A stretch of DNA of 47,093 bases from Chloroflexota bacterium (GCA_005881425.1 VBIC01000113.1:1-47093), one strand, 5' to 3'. Numbered from the stretch's first letter, positions 8,222 through 17,273 are shown. Numbers and translations are program-made. Notes: generated by a model from the sequence alone, not told the origin.

Positions 8222-8881
8222 GTGGCTTCGGGCAGCGTCTACCGGACGACGGTCGCCGACAGCTGGCGCTGGATGTGGTGGGACATCCCGGCCCGTCTTC
8301 TGCCGCTGGCGCTCATCCCGGTCGCCTTCCTCTCCGCGAGCCGGACTCCGGCACAGGCGCTCGGCCTGGTCGAGGGCCATCTCATCCGCGACCTGGCCCT
8401 CGCCCTCCCCCTCGGATTCCTGGGGTTCGCGGTGGCGGCCGCCTTCGGCGACTACCTGTCGCGGCGCGCCGGGCGATGGTTCGTCCCCAACCGCACCGAC
8501 CTGCTCCTGCAGACCGCTTACTACGTGCTGCCCAACGCCGCGATCGAGGAATGGTTCTTCCGCGGCTTCCTCCAGGGCACATTGGTCCGCTGGTGGCACG
8601 CGCCCTGGCTCGGGCTGGCGGCGGCCACCCTGGTCTTCGGCGCCTATCACGTGCTGGGCCGATGGGGATGGCGCCCGGTCCTGGGCGCGACCGTCGCCGG
8701 AGCCGCCCTGGGAACCATCTATCTGTGGCAGCCGCAGCCGCCCTCCCTGCTCCTGCCTGTGATCGTCCACGCCTGCATCACCGCGGGCTTCCTGAGCGTC
8801 GGTCCCTATGTGCTCTTCGCCTGGCGGCGCGCCCGGGGCCGGATTCGGCCGCAGGTTGAGCTGCCGGGCGCCGTTTCTTGA
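8222..8881 (+). CDS. CPBP family intramembrane metalloprotease
   Basis: A 219-residue multi-pass membrane protein with the CPBP motifs: EEWFFRG (EExxxR), the first His in FGAYHVL and the second in VIVHACI. These line up as an intramembrane metalloprotease active site, although some family members are not proteases. GTG 8222 is used because it lies eight bases after the preceding stop and gives a normal N-terminus. It is the second CPBP protein in the window (see 2-778), but overall sequence and topology differ, so it is not a recent duplicate. Confidence 0.83.
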   Translation: MASGSVYRTTVADSWRWMWWDIPARLLPLALIPVAFLSASRTPAQALGLVEGHLIRDLALALPLGFLGFAVAAAFGDYLSRRAGRWFVPNRTDLLLQTAYYVLPNAAIEEWFFRGFLQGTLVRWWHAPWLGLAAATLVFGAYHVLGRWGWRPVLGATVAGAALGTIYLWQPQPPSLLLPVIVHACITAGFLSVGPYVLFAWRRARGRIRPQVELPGAVS

Positions 8882-8939
8882 GCATCGCCAGAATTGGCCC
8901 GCCGTGGCTTCGACGGGCGCGTGAGAGAATGAACCGAAC

Positions 8940-11231
8940 ATGGTAGAAGCGCCCGTGCCGCCGGCGCCTCCGGCGGCGCCGCTCGAGCCACCCCGGCCGC
9001 CGAGCTCGAGCGAGGCAGTTGCCCAGGGCTTCAGTGCCCTGACTCCGATCCTGGCCGTGATCTGGATCCTGTCGGGACTCTCGGTCTTCACCGTCCTGCT
9101 GGTCAAGGGATTCAGCCTGCTGACGTGCGTCGGCCTGGCACTGGCCTCGATGCTCTACATTCGCGGTCTCTTCATCGTGTTCCGCCGCTGGCTGATCAGC
9201 CGGGAGGTGGTGCGCGAGCAGGCCCGGTTGGACGCCCGCATCCTGGACATCAGCCGCACCGGAAGCTGGCGCCGCGTCCTCTGGCTGACGGTAATCACCG
9301 TGGCCTACTTCGGCTCGGCCTTCATCTTCCTACAGCTCGATCCGGCCACCGCGGCCCATGCCATCCCCGACCTGATCGGCTCGGCCGCGCCCATCGTCGT
9401 CTACATCCTTTTTCTATTCCTGGCTCAGTTCTTGCTCTTCTTCGGGCCTTTCCTCCTCTACGCCCGGATCGGGCTGGGCGCCACCGACCCCGGGGACGCC
9501 TCGTGGCAGGTCAAGCTCTCCGACGTCCGGGGCCAGCAGGCCGCGGTCGAGGAGATGAAGAAGATCCTCCGGCTGATCGAGCAGGGCAACAAATACGTCC
9601 AGGCCGGCGGGCTGCGCGAGCGGGGGATCCTGATGGTGGGACCGCCCGGCACCGGCAAGACCATGCTGGCCAAGGCGATCGCCTCCAGCCTCCAGCTGCC
9701 GATCATCACGACCTCGGGCGCCTCCTTCGCCGGCATGTTCCTGGGCATGGACATCCTCAAGGTCCTGATGCTGAGCCGGATGGCCAAGAAGCGGGCCAAG
9801 AAGTGGGGCGGCTGCGCCGTCTTCATCGACGAGTTCGACGCCCTGGGCTCGCGCCGGTCGGGCATGGGAGGCGGCGGGATGATGGGCGGCATGTTCATGG
9901 GGGGCGGCATGATGGCGCTCAACATGCTGCTGGTCGTCATGGACGGCCTGGACAACCCAGGCATGATGCGCCGCTTCTTCCGAAAGCTGGTCAACGGCTT
10001 CCTGGACTTGCTCTTCTTCATCCCGGTCAAGGTGCGGCTGGGCAAGCGCATGATCTCACTGCGGATCGCGCCGCTGAAGCCGCCCCGCTACAACATCTTC
10101 TTCATGGGCGCGACCAACCGGCCGCAGGTGCTGGACGAGGCCGTCACGCGTCCGGGGCGGTTCGGCCGCCAGATCATCTTCAAGATGCCTGATCTCGAGG
10201 ACCGCAAGGACATCGCCGACCTCTACTTCACCCGGGTCCGCCACGACAAGCGACTGGACGATCCGGAGGTGCGCGAGGAGTTCGCCCGCATCACCAAGGG
10301 CTACTCGCCCGCGATGATCCAGCAGGCGCTGTCGGTGGCGCTGATGTACGCCTTCGAGCACGGACGTGAAGGCTTCGTCTGGGACGACCTGCGCGAGGCC
10401 ATGGCCAACATCGAGGCCGGCCTGGCCGAGCCCGTCCAGTACACGGAGAAGGAGACGCTGGCCGTGGCCCGCCATGAGGTTGGGCACGCGGTTGCCAACC
10501 GCTTCTTCATCCCGGACATGAAATCGGTCCGTCTCAGCATCCGCAAGCGCGGCGGCGCGCTCGGCCACCACCAGGCGGTGGAGTCGACGGACAGCTTCGT
10601 CCGCTTCCGGACCCGGATGGCCGGCGAGGTGCGCTGGGGCCTGGGCAGCATCGCGGTGGAGCGCGTCTTCTACGGGGAGAACACCAGCGGCGTCTCCGGG
10701 GACCTGGCCAATGCCACCCGCGACGCGGCCCTGATGGTCGGCGTTTACGGCATGGGCCCCGACATGCGCAACGACGAGGACAGCCTGAGGGCGCAGATGA
10801 TCGGCCACCGCCTCATCTCCCAGGCCAGCTACCAGTCCGGAGCGCTGGGCGAGACCGACGTGGTGGGCCAGGTCCTGCGGGATCGCGAGAAGGCGCGCGA
10901 CGTGGCCCAGATCCTGGGCAGTGCCTATGTCGACTGCTGGCGCCTGATGCTGAAGAACAAGGAAGCCATCGACCGTATCGCCCGGGTGCTGGTGGAGCGC
11001 AAGGAGCTGGTCGGCCGCGAGATCGACGAGCTGCTGGACGCGGTGACCCTGGTGGGGCCCGAGGCTGCCGATGCCTGGCCTGACTTCCTCTTCTCCGTCG
11101 ACGGCGGCCAGCACCTGTGCCCGCGCTGTCACCGGCTGCTCCCGGAAGGCGCCCGCTACTGCCTCAACTGCGGCGAATCGATCGCCTCACCCTTCAACCC
11201 GGCGCAGACGCAGACCGTCGTCAAGAGCTGA
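8940..11231 (+). CDS. FtsH-like membrane AAA+ metalloprotease with a core insertion and C-terminal zinc ribbon
   Basis: A 763-residue FtsH relative. A Pro-rich N-terminus is followed by about four membrane segments (roughly residues 35-80, 112-132, 148-175). The AAA+ module has Walker A GPPGTGKT (about 235-241), a pore-loop-like SFAGMFLG, Walker B VFIDEFDALG and the Arg-finger region TRPGRFGR. The protease has the zinc motif HEVGH (about 512-516) and the third ligand Asp in SGVSGDLANAT (about 588). Two departures from FtsH are clear: a Met/Gly-rich stretch plus about 45 extra residues (about 340-385, hydrophobic then basic) between Walker B and sensor 1, and a C-terminal four-Cys zinc ribbon (CPRC...CLNC). 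It probably degrades membrane proteins; substrates are unknown. Confidence 0.87.
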   Translation: MVEAPVPPAPPAAPLEPPRPPSSSEAVAQGFSALTPILAVIWILSGLSVFTVLLVKGFSLLTCVGLALASMLYIRGLFIVFRRWLISREVVREQARLDARILDISRTGSWRRVLWLTVITVAYFGSAFIFLQLDPATAAHAIPDLIGSAAPIVVYILFLFLAQFLLFFGPFLLYARIGLGATDPGDASWQVKLSDVRGQQAAVEEMKKILRLIEQGNKYVQAGGLRERGILMVGPPGTGKTMLAKAIASSLQLPIITTSGASFAGMFLGMDILKVLMLSRMAKKRAKKWGGCAVFIDEFDALGSRRSGMGGGGMMGGMFMGGGMMALNMLLVVMDGLDNPGMMRRFFRKLVNGFLDLLFFIPVKVRLGKRMISLRIAPLKPPRYNIFFMGATNRPQVLDEAVTRPGRFGRQIIFKMPDLEDRKDIADLYFTRVRHDKRLDDPEVREEFARITKGYSPAMIQQALSVALMYAFEHGREGFVWDDLREAMANIEAGLAEPVQYTEKETLAVARHEVGHAVANRFFIPDMKSVRLSIRKRGGALGHHQAVESTDSFVRFRTRMAGEVRWGLGSIAVERVFYGENTSGVSGDLANATRDAALMVGVYGMGPDMRNDEDSLRAQMIGHRLISQASYQSGALGETDVVGQVLRDREKARDVAQILGSAYVDCWRLMLKNKEAIDRIARVLVERKELVGREIDELLDAVTLVGPEAADAWPDFLFSVDGGQHLCPRCHRLLPEGARYCLNCGESIASPFNPAQTQTVVKS

Positions 11232-11261
11232 CGCCGGCGCCGGATCGAGTGGGGGCGTCAG
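11228..11261. terminator. candidate bidirectional terminator between convergent genes
   Basis: CTGACGCC (11228-11235) pairs with GGCGTCAG (11254-11261), so the hairpin contains the stop codons of both converging genes. There is no clear T-tract, so termination efficiency is uncertain. Confidence 0.35.
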
Positions 11262-12280
11262 CCTTCGGCCTGGCCCAGCCACTCCCGCTGCTTGTAGCCC
11301 CAGTGATGTCGGGCGTAGATCTTGCGCATCGTCCCCGAGCGGCTGCGGGTGACGAGCGACTCGGTCTCGGCCCAGTTCATGTGGTAGCCGACCCCCTTCA
11401 GGACCTCGCCCTCGGTGACCCCGGTGGCGGCGAAGAAGACGTCGTCGCTGCGGACCAGGTCATCGATGGTCAGGATGACGTCGAACTTGGCCCCCTGGGA
11501 CTCGGCCCTCTCCTTCTCCTCCGGGTTGCGCGAGAAGAGCTTGCACTGGATCTCACCCCCCAGGCACTTGAGCGCGCAGGCGGCGAGAACCGCCTCGGTG
11601 GCGCCGCCGATCCCCATCAGGACGTCCAGGCCCGAGCCTTCGATGGCGGTCATCAGGGCGCCGGCCACGTCCCCGTCGGAGATCAGCTTGATGCGCGCGC
11701 CGGCCTCGCGCACCTCCTTGATCAGGTCCTCGTGCCGGGGACGGTCGAGGATGACCACGGTCAGGCCGGTGACCCGGACCCGCTTGGCCCGCGCGATGTG
11801 CTGCAGGTTGGCGGCCACCGGCTCCTCGATGTTGATAGCGCCCGCGGCCTCGGGCCCGACCGCGATCTTGTGCATGTAGGCGACGTGCTTGGCGTCGTAG
11901 AGCGCTCCCCAGCCGCCCGCCATCGCCACCACCGAGATGGCGTTGGGTAGGCCTTTGGAGAGCAGGGTGGTGCCGTCGATCGGATCGACGGCGACCTCCA
12001 CCTGCGGCTGGGCGCCGGTGCCTATCCTCTCCCCGATGTAGAGCATGGGAGCCTCGTCCTTCTCCCCCTCTCCGATGACGACCACACCGTCCATCTCGAT
12101 CCGGTTCAGGGCTCGGCGCATGGCGTCGACCGCGGCCGCATCAGCGGCATTCTTGTCACCCCGGCCCATCCAGCGGGCGCTGGCCAGGGCGCCGGACTCG
12201 GTGACGCGAACCAGCTCCAGCGCCAGGTTGCGGCTGACCTCAGTCTGGATCGACTCGGTGCTCTCGACCACGTTCGCCAT
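11258..12280 (-). CDS. glpX: class II fructose-1,6-bisphosphatase
   Basis: Hydrolyses fructose 1,6-bisphosphate to fructose 6-phosphate, the committed step of gluconeogenesis. It is a cytosolic, metal-dependent enzyme. The 340-residue length is normal for GlpX. Family motifs are intact: MGRGDKNAADAAAVDAMR, the metal-site GEGEKDEAPML and the DPIDGTTLL signature, then ISDGDVAGAL and GIGGATEAVLAA. A good Shine-Dalgarno (AGGAGG) precedes ATG 12280. It is divergent from the acyltransferase gene and convergent with the FtsH-like gene. Confidence 0.95.
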   Translation of the reverse strand: MANVVESTESIQTEVSRNLALELVRVTESGALASARWMGRGDKNAADAAAVDAMRRALNRIEMDGVVVIGEGEKDEAPMLYIGERIGTGAQPQVEVAVDPIDGTTLLSKGLPNAISVVAMAGGWGALYDAKHVAYMHKIAVGPEAAGAINIEEPVAANLQHIARAKRVRVTGLTVVILDRPRHEDLIKEVREAGARIKLISDGDVAGALMTAIEGSGLDVLMGIGGATEAVLAACALKCLGGEIQCKLFSRNPEEKERAESQGAKFDVILTIDDLVRSDDVFFAATGVTEGEVLKGVGYHMNWAETESLVTRSRSGTMRKIYARHHWGYKQREWLGQAEG

Positions 12281-12376
12281 CAGCTCACCCCTCCTGCTGG
12301 TGTGGCCGGAACTCCGCAGGTGCGATACTCTGGCATTCGACCTGAATTTACTTTACCGGCTCGAGGTGGGTGAAAG

Positions 12377-13120
12377 CTGAGCGAACCGGCCGGCGTCCCG
12401 ACCAGCGCGCCCGGCTGGACCCGCGCCGGTCCGATTCGCGGCACGCGCTTTTTGGTCCAGGCGGGCTTCGTTTTCCCGGTCTTCAACCTCCTCTTCAGCA
12501 TGGAGATGCGGCAGCGCGAGCGGCTGAAGCCGCTGCGCGGGGCCGCGGTCTTCGTTTCCAACCACAGCAGCGCGCTCGACGCGGTGGCCATGATCAGGGC
12601 CATGCCCGGGCGCTTTCGCAACCGCTGCTACGTGGTCGCGGCAGCTGACTCAATCTTCAAGCGCAAATGGGAAGCCCTGATCGCCGAGATGACGGTGAAC
12701 GCCTATCCCATTCCGCGCGGGGGCGGCGCCCGGCCCGCGCTGGAGCAGCTGAAGCATCACATCCGCCACGGCTGGTCGGTCGTCATCTTCCCCGAGGGGA
12801 CGCTCTCGCGCACCGGCCGGATCGGCACCTTTCGCAAAGGCGCCGCCATCCTGGCCATGGACGCCGGCGTCCCCATCGTCCCCGCCTACGTCGAGGGGAC
12901 CTTCGAGCTGCTGCCCCGTTTTCGCCACCTCCCCCGTCCGGCGCAGGGCGCGCTCACCTGGGGCGATCCGCTCCATCCGCGTCAGGGCGAGGATTACGAC
13001 GCCTTCATCGCCCGGGTCGAGATGGCGGTGCGGACGCTGGCGGGGCCGAAAGGAATGGAACGGGACGAGCCCTCCGCCACCGGCTCGGCCTCGGCCGAGG
13101 GCTCGAACTACTGGTATTGA
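12377..13120 (+). CDS. 1-acyl-sn-glycerol-3-phosphate acyltransferase (PlsC-like), probable CTG start
   Basis: Transfers an acyl chain to lysophosphatidic acid in phospholipid synthesis. The acyltransferase block I motif NHSSALD (HX4D) and block III motif FPEGTLSR are present, with hydrophobic GVPIVPAYVEG later. The first conventional start, TTG 12452, would cut into the hydrophobic N-terminal helix (TRFLVQAGFVFPVF). CTG 12377 is in frame, preceded by GAGGTGG with about seven bases of spacing, and restores a normal N-terminus (247 residues). There is no in-frame ATG, GTG or TTG between the two. A 15-residue reading frame and then a HAD phosphatase gene follow. Confidence 0.85.
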   Translation: MSEPAGVPTSAPGWTRAGPIRGTRFLVQAGFVFPVFNLLFSMEMRQRERLKPLRGAAVFVSNHSSALDAVAMIRAMPGRFRNRCYVVAAADSIFKRKWEALIAEMTVNAYPIPRGGGARPALEQLKHHIRHGWSVVIFPEGTLSRTGRIGTFRKGAAILAMDAGVPIVPAYVEGTFELLPRFRHLPRPAQGALTWGDPLHPRQGEDYDAFIARVEMAVRTLAGPKGMERDEPSATGSASAEGSNYWY

Positions 13121-13125
13121 GCAAC

Positions 13126-13173
13126 ATGCAGCTTAGAGTGAACGGGAACTTCGTGTTCGAGCGCCTCCACTGA
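13126..13173 (+). CDS. possible 15-residue leader peptide
   Basis: ATG 13126 opens a 15-codon frame (MQLRVNGNFVFERLH) that ends in TGA at 13171-13173. The TGA overlaps the CTG at 13170 that best explains the start of the HAD gene. It may couple translation of the phosphatase to the acyltransferase. It could also be chance, since it has no clear ribosome-binding site. Confidence 0.25.
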   Translation: MQLRVNGNFVFERLH

Positions 13174-13844
13174 CGCCGGTCCTGCTCTTCGACCTGGACG
13201 GGACGCTGGTGGACAGCGTCTACCAGCACGTGCTCGCCTGGCGGGAGGTGCTGGAGACGATGTCGATCCAGCTCTCCGTCTGGAAGATCCACCGGCGGAT
13301 CGGGATGAGCGGCGGGCTCTTCGTCAACGCGCTCCTTCGTGAGACCGGCTCGCGTCTCGACCCCCAGGCGATCGAGCGCCTGCGCCAGCTGCACGTCGAA
13401 GCCTACTTGCGCCGGTTCGATCAGGTGCGGCCCCTGCCCGGCGCTTCTGAGCTGCTGGCCCGGCTGACCGCGGCAGCCGTTCCCTGGGCCATCGCCACCA
13501 GCGGCAGCCTGCGGACGGCGCGGCCGGCGGTCGACCTGCTCGGCGTCCCGCCCTCGGCCGTCCTGGTCACCCGCGAGGACGTCGCCCGCGCCAAACCGGA
13601 CCCCGATCTATTCCTTGCGGCCGCTACGCGCCTTCGCATATCTATCACCGACGCCTTCGTGGTCGGTGACAGCGTCTGGGACCTCCTGGCCGCCCAGCGG
13701 GCGCGGGCCCTGGGGGTGGGAGTTCTGTCGGGCGGCTACGGGCGGGAAGAGCTGCAGCAGGCCGGCGCCTACCGCGTCTACGACGACCCGGCCGACCTGC
13801 TGCGACATCTCGACGAGGTCGGCGTGCGCGAGCCTTCATCCTGA
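13170..13844 (+). CDS. HAD-superfamily phosphatase (phosphoglycolate phosphatase/beta-PGM-like), probable CTG start
   Basis: A cytosolic HAD hydrolase with a C1 cap. Motif I is DLDGTLVDS, motif II is ATSGS, motif III is KPDPDLF, and motif IV is VVGDSVWDLLAA. The catalytic Asp pair lies upstream of the first standard start (GTG 13209), so a start there would delete the active site. Reading back in frame there is no ATG, GTG or TTG before the stop at 13134; CTG 13170, overlapping the TGA of the short leader frame, gives a sensible N-terminus. Substrate cannot be assigned; phosphoglycolate or a sugar phosphate is likely for this subfamily. Confidence 0.85.
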   Translation: MTPVLLFDLDGTLVDSVYQHVLAWREVLETMSIQLSVWKIHRRIGMSGGLFVNALLRETGSRLDPQAIERLRQLHVEAYLRRFDQVRPLPGASELLARLTAAAVPWAIATSGSLRTARPAVDLLGVPPSAVLVTREDVARAKPDPDLFLAAATRLRISITDAFVVGDSVWDLLAAQRARALGVGVLSGGYGREELQQAGAYRVYDDPADLLRHLDEVGVREPSS

Positions 13845-15019
13845 TCCGCCCTCGCCTGCTGCTGGCGGCTGTGCTCGTGGGCATACCTGCGTGCGGTCCC
13901 GCGGCGACCACCTCGCCGAGCGCGACGGCAAGCGCGCTGCCCACGTCATCGGCTACCGCGACCCCGAGCTGCTCGGAGCGGGTCTTTCAACAGATGACGC
14001 CCGGGCAGCGGGTCGGCCAGCTGATCCTCCTCGGACTGGCCAACGACCGCCTGGGACCCGACGAGCTCCGGGCCATCGCGCAGGAGCACGTTGGGTCGGT
14101 ATGGTTCGTCGAGCGCAGCGACGGGGGGGTTAGCGCCATCAGGGCCGTGACCGACGCCGTCCAGGCGCAGGCCACCATGCAGGCCACGGGCGGCGTGGGC
14201 TTCTTGGTAGCCGCCAACCAGGAGGGCGGGATCACCCAGGCGCTGCACGGTCCCGGCTTTACGGAAATGCCGAGCGCCGCGGTCCAGGGGACGATGCCCG
14301 CTTCCACGCTCGAGAACGAGGCGGCGACGTGGGGCGGACAGCTGCGCCTGGCCGGTGTCAACCTCGACTTCGCGCCGGTCATGGACACCGTCCCGCCGGG
14401 CGGTGACGCCGGCAACCAGCCGATCGGCGTCCTGCACCGCGCCTTCGGCCACGACCCGGCGACGGTCTCAGAGCACGGCGTCGCCTTCCTGCGCGGCCTG
14501 CAGCGGGCTTCGGTGCTGACGACCATCAAGCACTTCCCGGGGCTGGGGCGAGTCCAGGGCAACACCGACTTCACCGCGTCCGTCGTGGACCGCGTGACCA
14601 CGCCGGCGGATCCCTTTCTGCAGCCGTTCGGCCGCGGAATCGCGGCCGGCGCGGACCTGGTGATGGTCGCGCTCGCCACCTACACCCAGATCGACCCCGA
14701 CCATCTGGCCGCCTTCTCTCCGCGGGTGATGCAGATGCTGCGGGCGGATGAGGGATTCAGCGGCGTGATCGTTTCGGACGACCTGGGAGCGACGGCCGCG
14801 GTGGCCGGGATCGAGCCCGGCGCCCGAGCGATCACGTTTCTGAGCGCAGGTGGAGATCTGATCATTTCCAAGACGGCCCAGGCCACGGCCGCCATGGTCC
14901 AGGCCATCCTGACCCGCGTCCAGGACGACGCGACCTTGCGGGTCCGGATGGAGGACGCGGTCCGCCGGGTGCTCGCTCTCAAGCAGCGGGCGGGCCTGCT
15001 GCCCTGCGCGGCAGCCTAG
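13841..15019 (+). CDS. glycoside hydrolase family 3 lipoprotein (beta-N-acetylhexosaminidase-like), probable CTG start
   Basis: A GH3 enzyme resembling NagZ/beta-hexosaminidases that remove N-acetylglucosamine from wall fragments. Motifs: NQEGGITQ near the N-terminal part, FAPVMD, KHFPGLG, and the nucleophile region VSDDLGATAA. It is predicted to be a lipoprotein: reading from CTG 13841 gives a basic n-region (RPR), a hydrophobic stretch and a lipobox (IPAC), then a Ser/Thr/Ala-rich tether. The conventional GTG 13871 would remove the charged n-region. CTG 13841 overlaps the stop of the HAD gene as CTGA. Cell-surface location distinguishes it from cytosolic NagZ. It converges with the membrane glycosyltransferase, overlapping by four bases. 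Confidence 0.87.
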   Translation: MIRPRLLLAAVLVGIPACGPAATTSPSATASALPTSSATATPSCSERVFQQMTPGQRVGQLILLGLANDRLGPDELRAIAQEHVGSVWFVERSDGGVSAIRAVTDAVQAQATMQATGGVGFLVAANQEGGITQALHGPGFTEMPSAAVQGTMPASTLENEAATWGGQLRLAGVNLDFAPVMDTVPPGGDAGNQPIGVLHRAFGHDPATVSEHGVAFLRGLQRASVLTTIKHFPGLGRVQGNTDFTASVVDRVTTPADPFLQPFGRGIAAGADLVMVALATYTQIDPDHLAAFSPRVMQMLRADEGFSGVIVSDDLGATAAVAGIEPGARAITFLSAGGDLIISKTAQATAAMVQAILTRVQDDATLRVRMEDAVRRVLALKQRAGLLPCAAA

Positions 15020-16524
15020 GGTGAGGCGGCGACGAAGAGTGGATAGGGCTTCGCCTCGACCTCGCGGTACCCGTCGGTCGCGAGGATGGCACGCCAATCA
15101 CCAGTTGGAGCATCGGCCAGGACGACCACCCGCGCCTTCTTCGAATCGAGAGCGTCCCGAAGCTCGGCGATGCCACCCGGGACCAGCCGGAAGGCCGAGT
15201 TGAGCGCGACGTAGCGCACGGCCGGCTCGCGTCCCGAAAGGAAATAGATCCAGGAGCGGTCGCCCAGGACCAGGAGCCGCCCGCGCGGAAGAGACGGCGT
15301 GCCGTCGATGACTCGGGCCTCGGCCATCTCCTGGCGCATCGGTCCGGGAAAGCCGCGCAGCGAGCCGTCAAACCCGCCGCTGAGCCAGCGCCCGTAATAG
15401 GCGGGAAGGTCGGCGTAAGAGAAGGAATGGGCGTATAGATTCGCCGGCCGGCCTCTGGAGAGGAAGGCAGCCTCCTCGGCAGGCAGGATCAGCACGGCCT
15501 CGGCGGCGAGGACCAGCGCGAGGAGGGCGCCCAGGCTGGCCGGCCAGGCCAGCGGTGAGCCTGCCCGCGGCCACCGGGCGAAGCGATAGGCCAGCGCGGT
15601 GAGGCCGATGGCAAGGGCGGGGACGGCTTCCAGCACGTAGTGGGTCAGGCCGCGCGGCGTGACCGAGGCGCCGGCGACGGCGGCCGGAAGCCAGATGGCG
15701 AGCAGCCGCCATGGCGTCCCCGCCACATGCCGGTACCAGACCGCGGCGATGAGGCCGAGCAGGGCCACCCGGGCCGCGAGCGGAAGCAGGCTGCCCCCGT
15801 TCGCCCAGAGCAGGTACGCACGGTTGTCGGGAAGGACAAGGCTCAGGTAGGAGTCCCAGGATCCCTGCAGCGCCAGGACCAGTGCCGCGGCAGCCAGCAC
15901 GGCGCACCCGGCCGCCGCCGCCGCCACCAGCCGGGACCAGCGCGCGGGCGTAAGGACCAGGAGAAGGAGCACGGCCAGGGCATCGAAGGCGTAGCTCGGC
16001 CGGGTGAGGAGGGCCGCCGCGAGCAGCGCCCCGGAGCCGATCGCCGACCCCCGGCCCCGGGCGCCAGCCAGCGCCAGCGCGCCCAGGAAGAAGGGCAGCG
16101 CGGCCAGCTCCACGTTGAGCCGGTCTCCGTCGAGGGTCGGCAGGGAGAGTCCGACGGCGCAGACCAGGGCCGCCGGGATGGCCAGACGCTGGTCCAGCCT
16201 GCGCGCGATCAGATAGGTCAGCAGCACCGACACCATCACCGCCAGGAGGAGCGCGCCCTGGACCGCCACGTGGCTGGCCGTTCCACCCGCCGCCAGCAAT
16301 CCGCGGTAGATCCAGTAGATGCCGGGCGGGCTGTTGTCGAAGGCGTCCCCGTAGAGGCGACGGCCGTTCCCGAGCAGCCAGGCTACGGTGGTGAAGGTTC
16401 CCTCGTCCGAATACCAGCGCGGCTCGGACAGGGTCGGAAGCCTGAGCGCGACCACCGCCGGCGCCAGCAACCAGAGCCCGGTTCGCTGGAGCGGCAGACG
16501 CTGCCGGCGGCTTTCGTCGGCCAC
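15016..16524 (-). CDS. GT-C type membrane glycosyltransferase (PMT/ArnT-like)
   Basis: A 502-residue integral membrane protein with about ten hydrophobic segments and a soluble C-terminal domain. Just after the first membrane segment it has an acidic motif (YSDEGTFT) in the position of the catalytic DE/DD motif of GT-C enzymes, followed by NSPPGIYWIYR, which resembles the PP(G/L)Y segment of the glycosyltransferase 39/87 families. Such proteins use polyprenyl-phosphate sugars to glycosylate lipids or proteins outside the membrane. Acceptor and sugar are unknown. GTG 16524 follows a TAACCT hexamer by seven bases. Confidence 0.72.
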   Translation of the reverse strand: MADESRRQRLPLQRTGLWLLAPAVVALRLPTLSEPRWYSDEGTFTTVAWLLGNGRRLYGDAFDNSPPGIYWIYRGLLAAGGTASHVAVQGALLLAVMVSVLLTYLIARRLDQRLAIPAALVCAVGLSLPTLDGDRLNVELAALPFFLGALALAGARGRGSAIGSGALLAAALLTRPSYAFDALAVLLLLVLTPARWSRLVAAAAAGCAVLAAAALVLALQGSWDSYLSLVLPDNRAYLLWANGGSLLPLAARVALLGLIAAVWYRHVAGTPWRLLAIWLPAAVAGASVTPRGLTHYVLEAVPALAIGLTALAYRFARWPRAGSPLAWPASLGALLALVLAAEAVLILPAEEAAFLSRGRPANLYAHSFSYADLPAYYGRWLSGGFDGSLRGFPGPMRQEMAEARVIDGTPSLPRGRLLVLGDRSWIYFLSGREPAVRYVALNSAFRLVPGGIAELRDALDSKKARVVVLADAPTGDWRAILATDGYREVEAKPYPLFVAASP

Positions 16525-16531
16525 GGGTCTC

Positions 16532-16537
16532 AGGTTA
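16532..16537 (-). promoter_or_regulatory. candidate -10 box (TAACCT) for the GT-C gene
   Basis: On the minus strand TAACCT is separated by seven bases from GTG 16524, with no Shine-Dalgarno. It is a leaderless-type arrangement. Confidence 0.4.
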
Positions 16538-16554
16538 GGATGCCTGGCTGCCGG

Positions 16555-16896
16555 TCAGCCCGGGTCGCGGCGCCGCCTGACCCGACCTCGCTGGCGCCGG
16601 ACCCTGACGTCGAAGCGCGTGATCCAGACGATCAGCAGGCCGACGACGAAGAGCACGGTGCCTGGCGCCGCGTCGGATAAGCGGCCCTGGACGCCGATGA
16701 CGTGTCCCACCCAGCTGGTGGACCCGGTCACGCCATGGAAGAAGAGGAGGATTCCGCCGACCACGCAGATGAGACCCAGCGTAAGGCCGGCCAGCGAGTA
16801 GGCGAGCTGGAGGCGTGCCAGGCGGCTCAGGATGCTTCGCTCTCCGGAGCCGACCGGCACCTCGATCAGCGCGAGCAGAAGCTGAAGCCACCTCAT
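16555..16896 (-). CDS. small membrane protein of unknown function
   Basis: 113 residues with two clear hydrophobic segments (LAYSLAGLTLGLICVVGGILLFF and VLFVVGLLIVWI) separated by a Gly/Ser-containing loop, and a strongly basic C-terminus (RVRRQRGRVRRRR) that is probably cytoplasmic. I do not recognise a family. It lies between the zinc-ribbon gene and the GT-C gene on the same strand, so the three may be co-transcribed; no function follows from that. Confidence 0.6.
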   Translation of the reverse strand: MRWLQLLLALIEVPVGSGERSILSRLARLQLAYSLAGLTLGLICVVGGILLFFHGVTGSTSWVGHVIGVQGRLSDAAPGTVLFVVGLLIVWITRFDVRVRRQRGRVRRRRDPG

Positions 16897-16920
16897 CTTC
16901 GCTTGTAAGGCCGGGAACGT

Positions 16921-17166
16921 TCAGTGGACGAGGGCCCGGCGCCGCCGCCCCTGCCGCTCGATCGCCATGGGTACCATCCCGGCTTCCTGGGCGCCCTGGA
17001 GCACAGGCCCGAGGGCCACCGGCTGCCGGCCGGCCGGGAAGTCGATGCCTATCACCGTCATCCCGTTCCCACAGGAACGGCAGGCCGTGACTGCCACCTC
17101 ATGCGACGGGTTCCATCGGCTCTGCCCGTAGGCGCCGCAGCGCCGGCAGACCAGGTCGAAGATCAC
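16921..17166 (-). CDS. small zinc-ribbon protein
   Basis: An 81-residue protein opening MIFDLVCRRCGAYGQ, with a second cysteine pair CRSCGNGM about 20 residues later. The CxxC-CxxC spacing suits one structural zinc, similar in outline to FmdB/regulatory zinc ribbons, though I cannot assign it. The tail is basic (ERQGRRRRALVH) and could bind nucleic acid. A GGAGGTGGGG sequence about eight bases upstream of ATG 17166 supports the start. Confidence 0.62.
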   Translation of the reverse strand: MIFDLVCRRCGAYGQSRWNPSHEVAVTACRSCGNGMTVIGIDFPAGRQPVALGPVLQGAQEAGMVPMAIERQGRRRRALVH

Positions 17167-17273
17167 CTACCCCACCTCCGCAAGGTCTTTCGTAATGAAA
17201 CGCTAGCAGGCGGCGATGATCGGACAATGACCGTCCGCCCACGATCCGGTCGCGGGCCCGTTCCGCACGTGGT

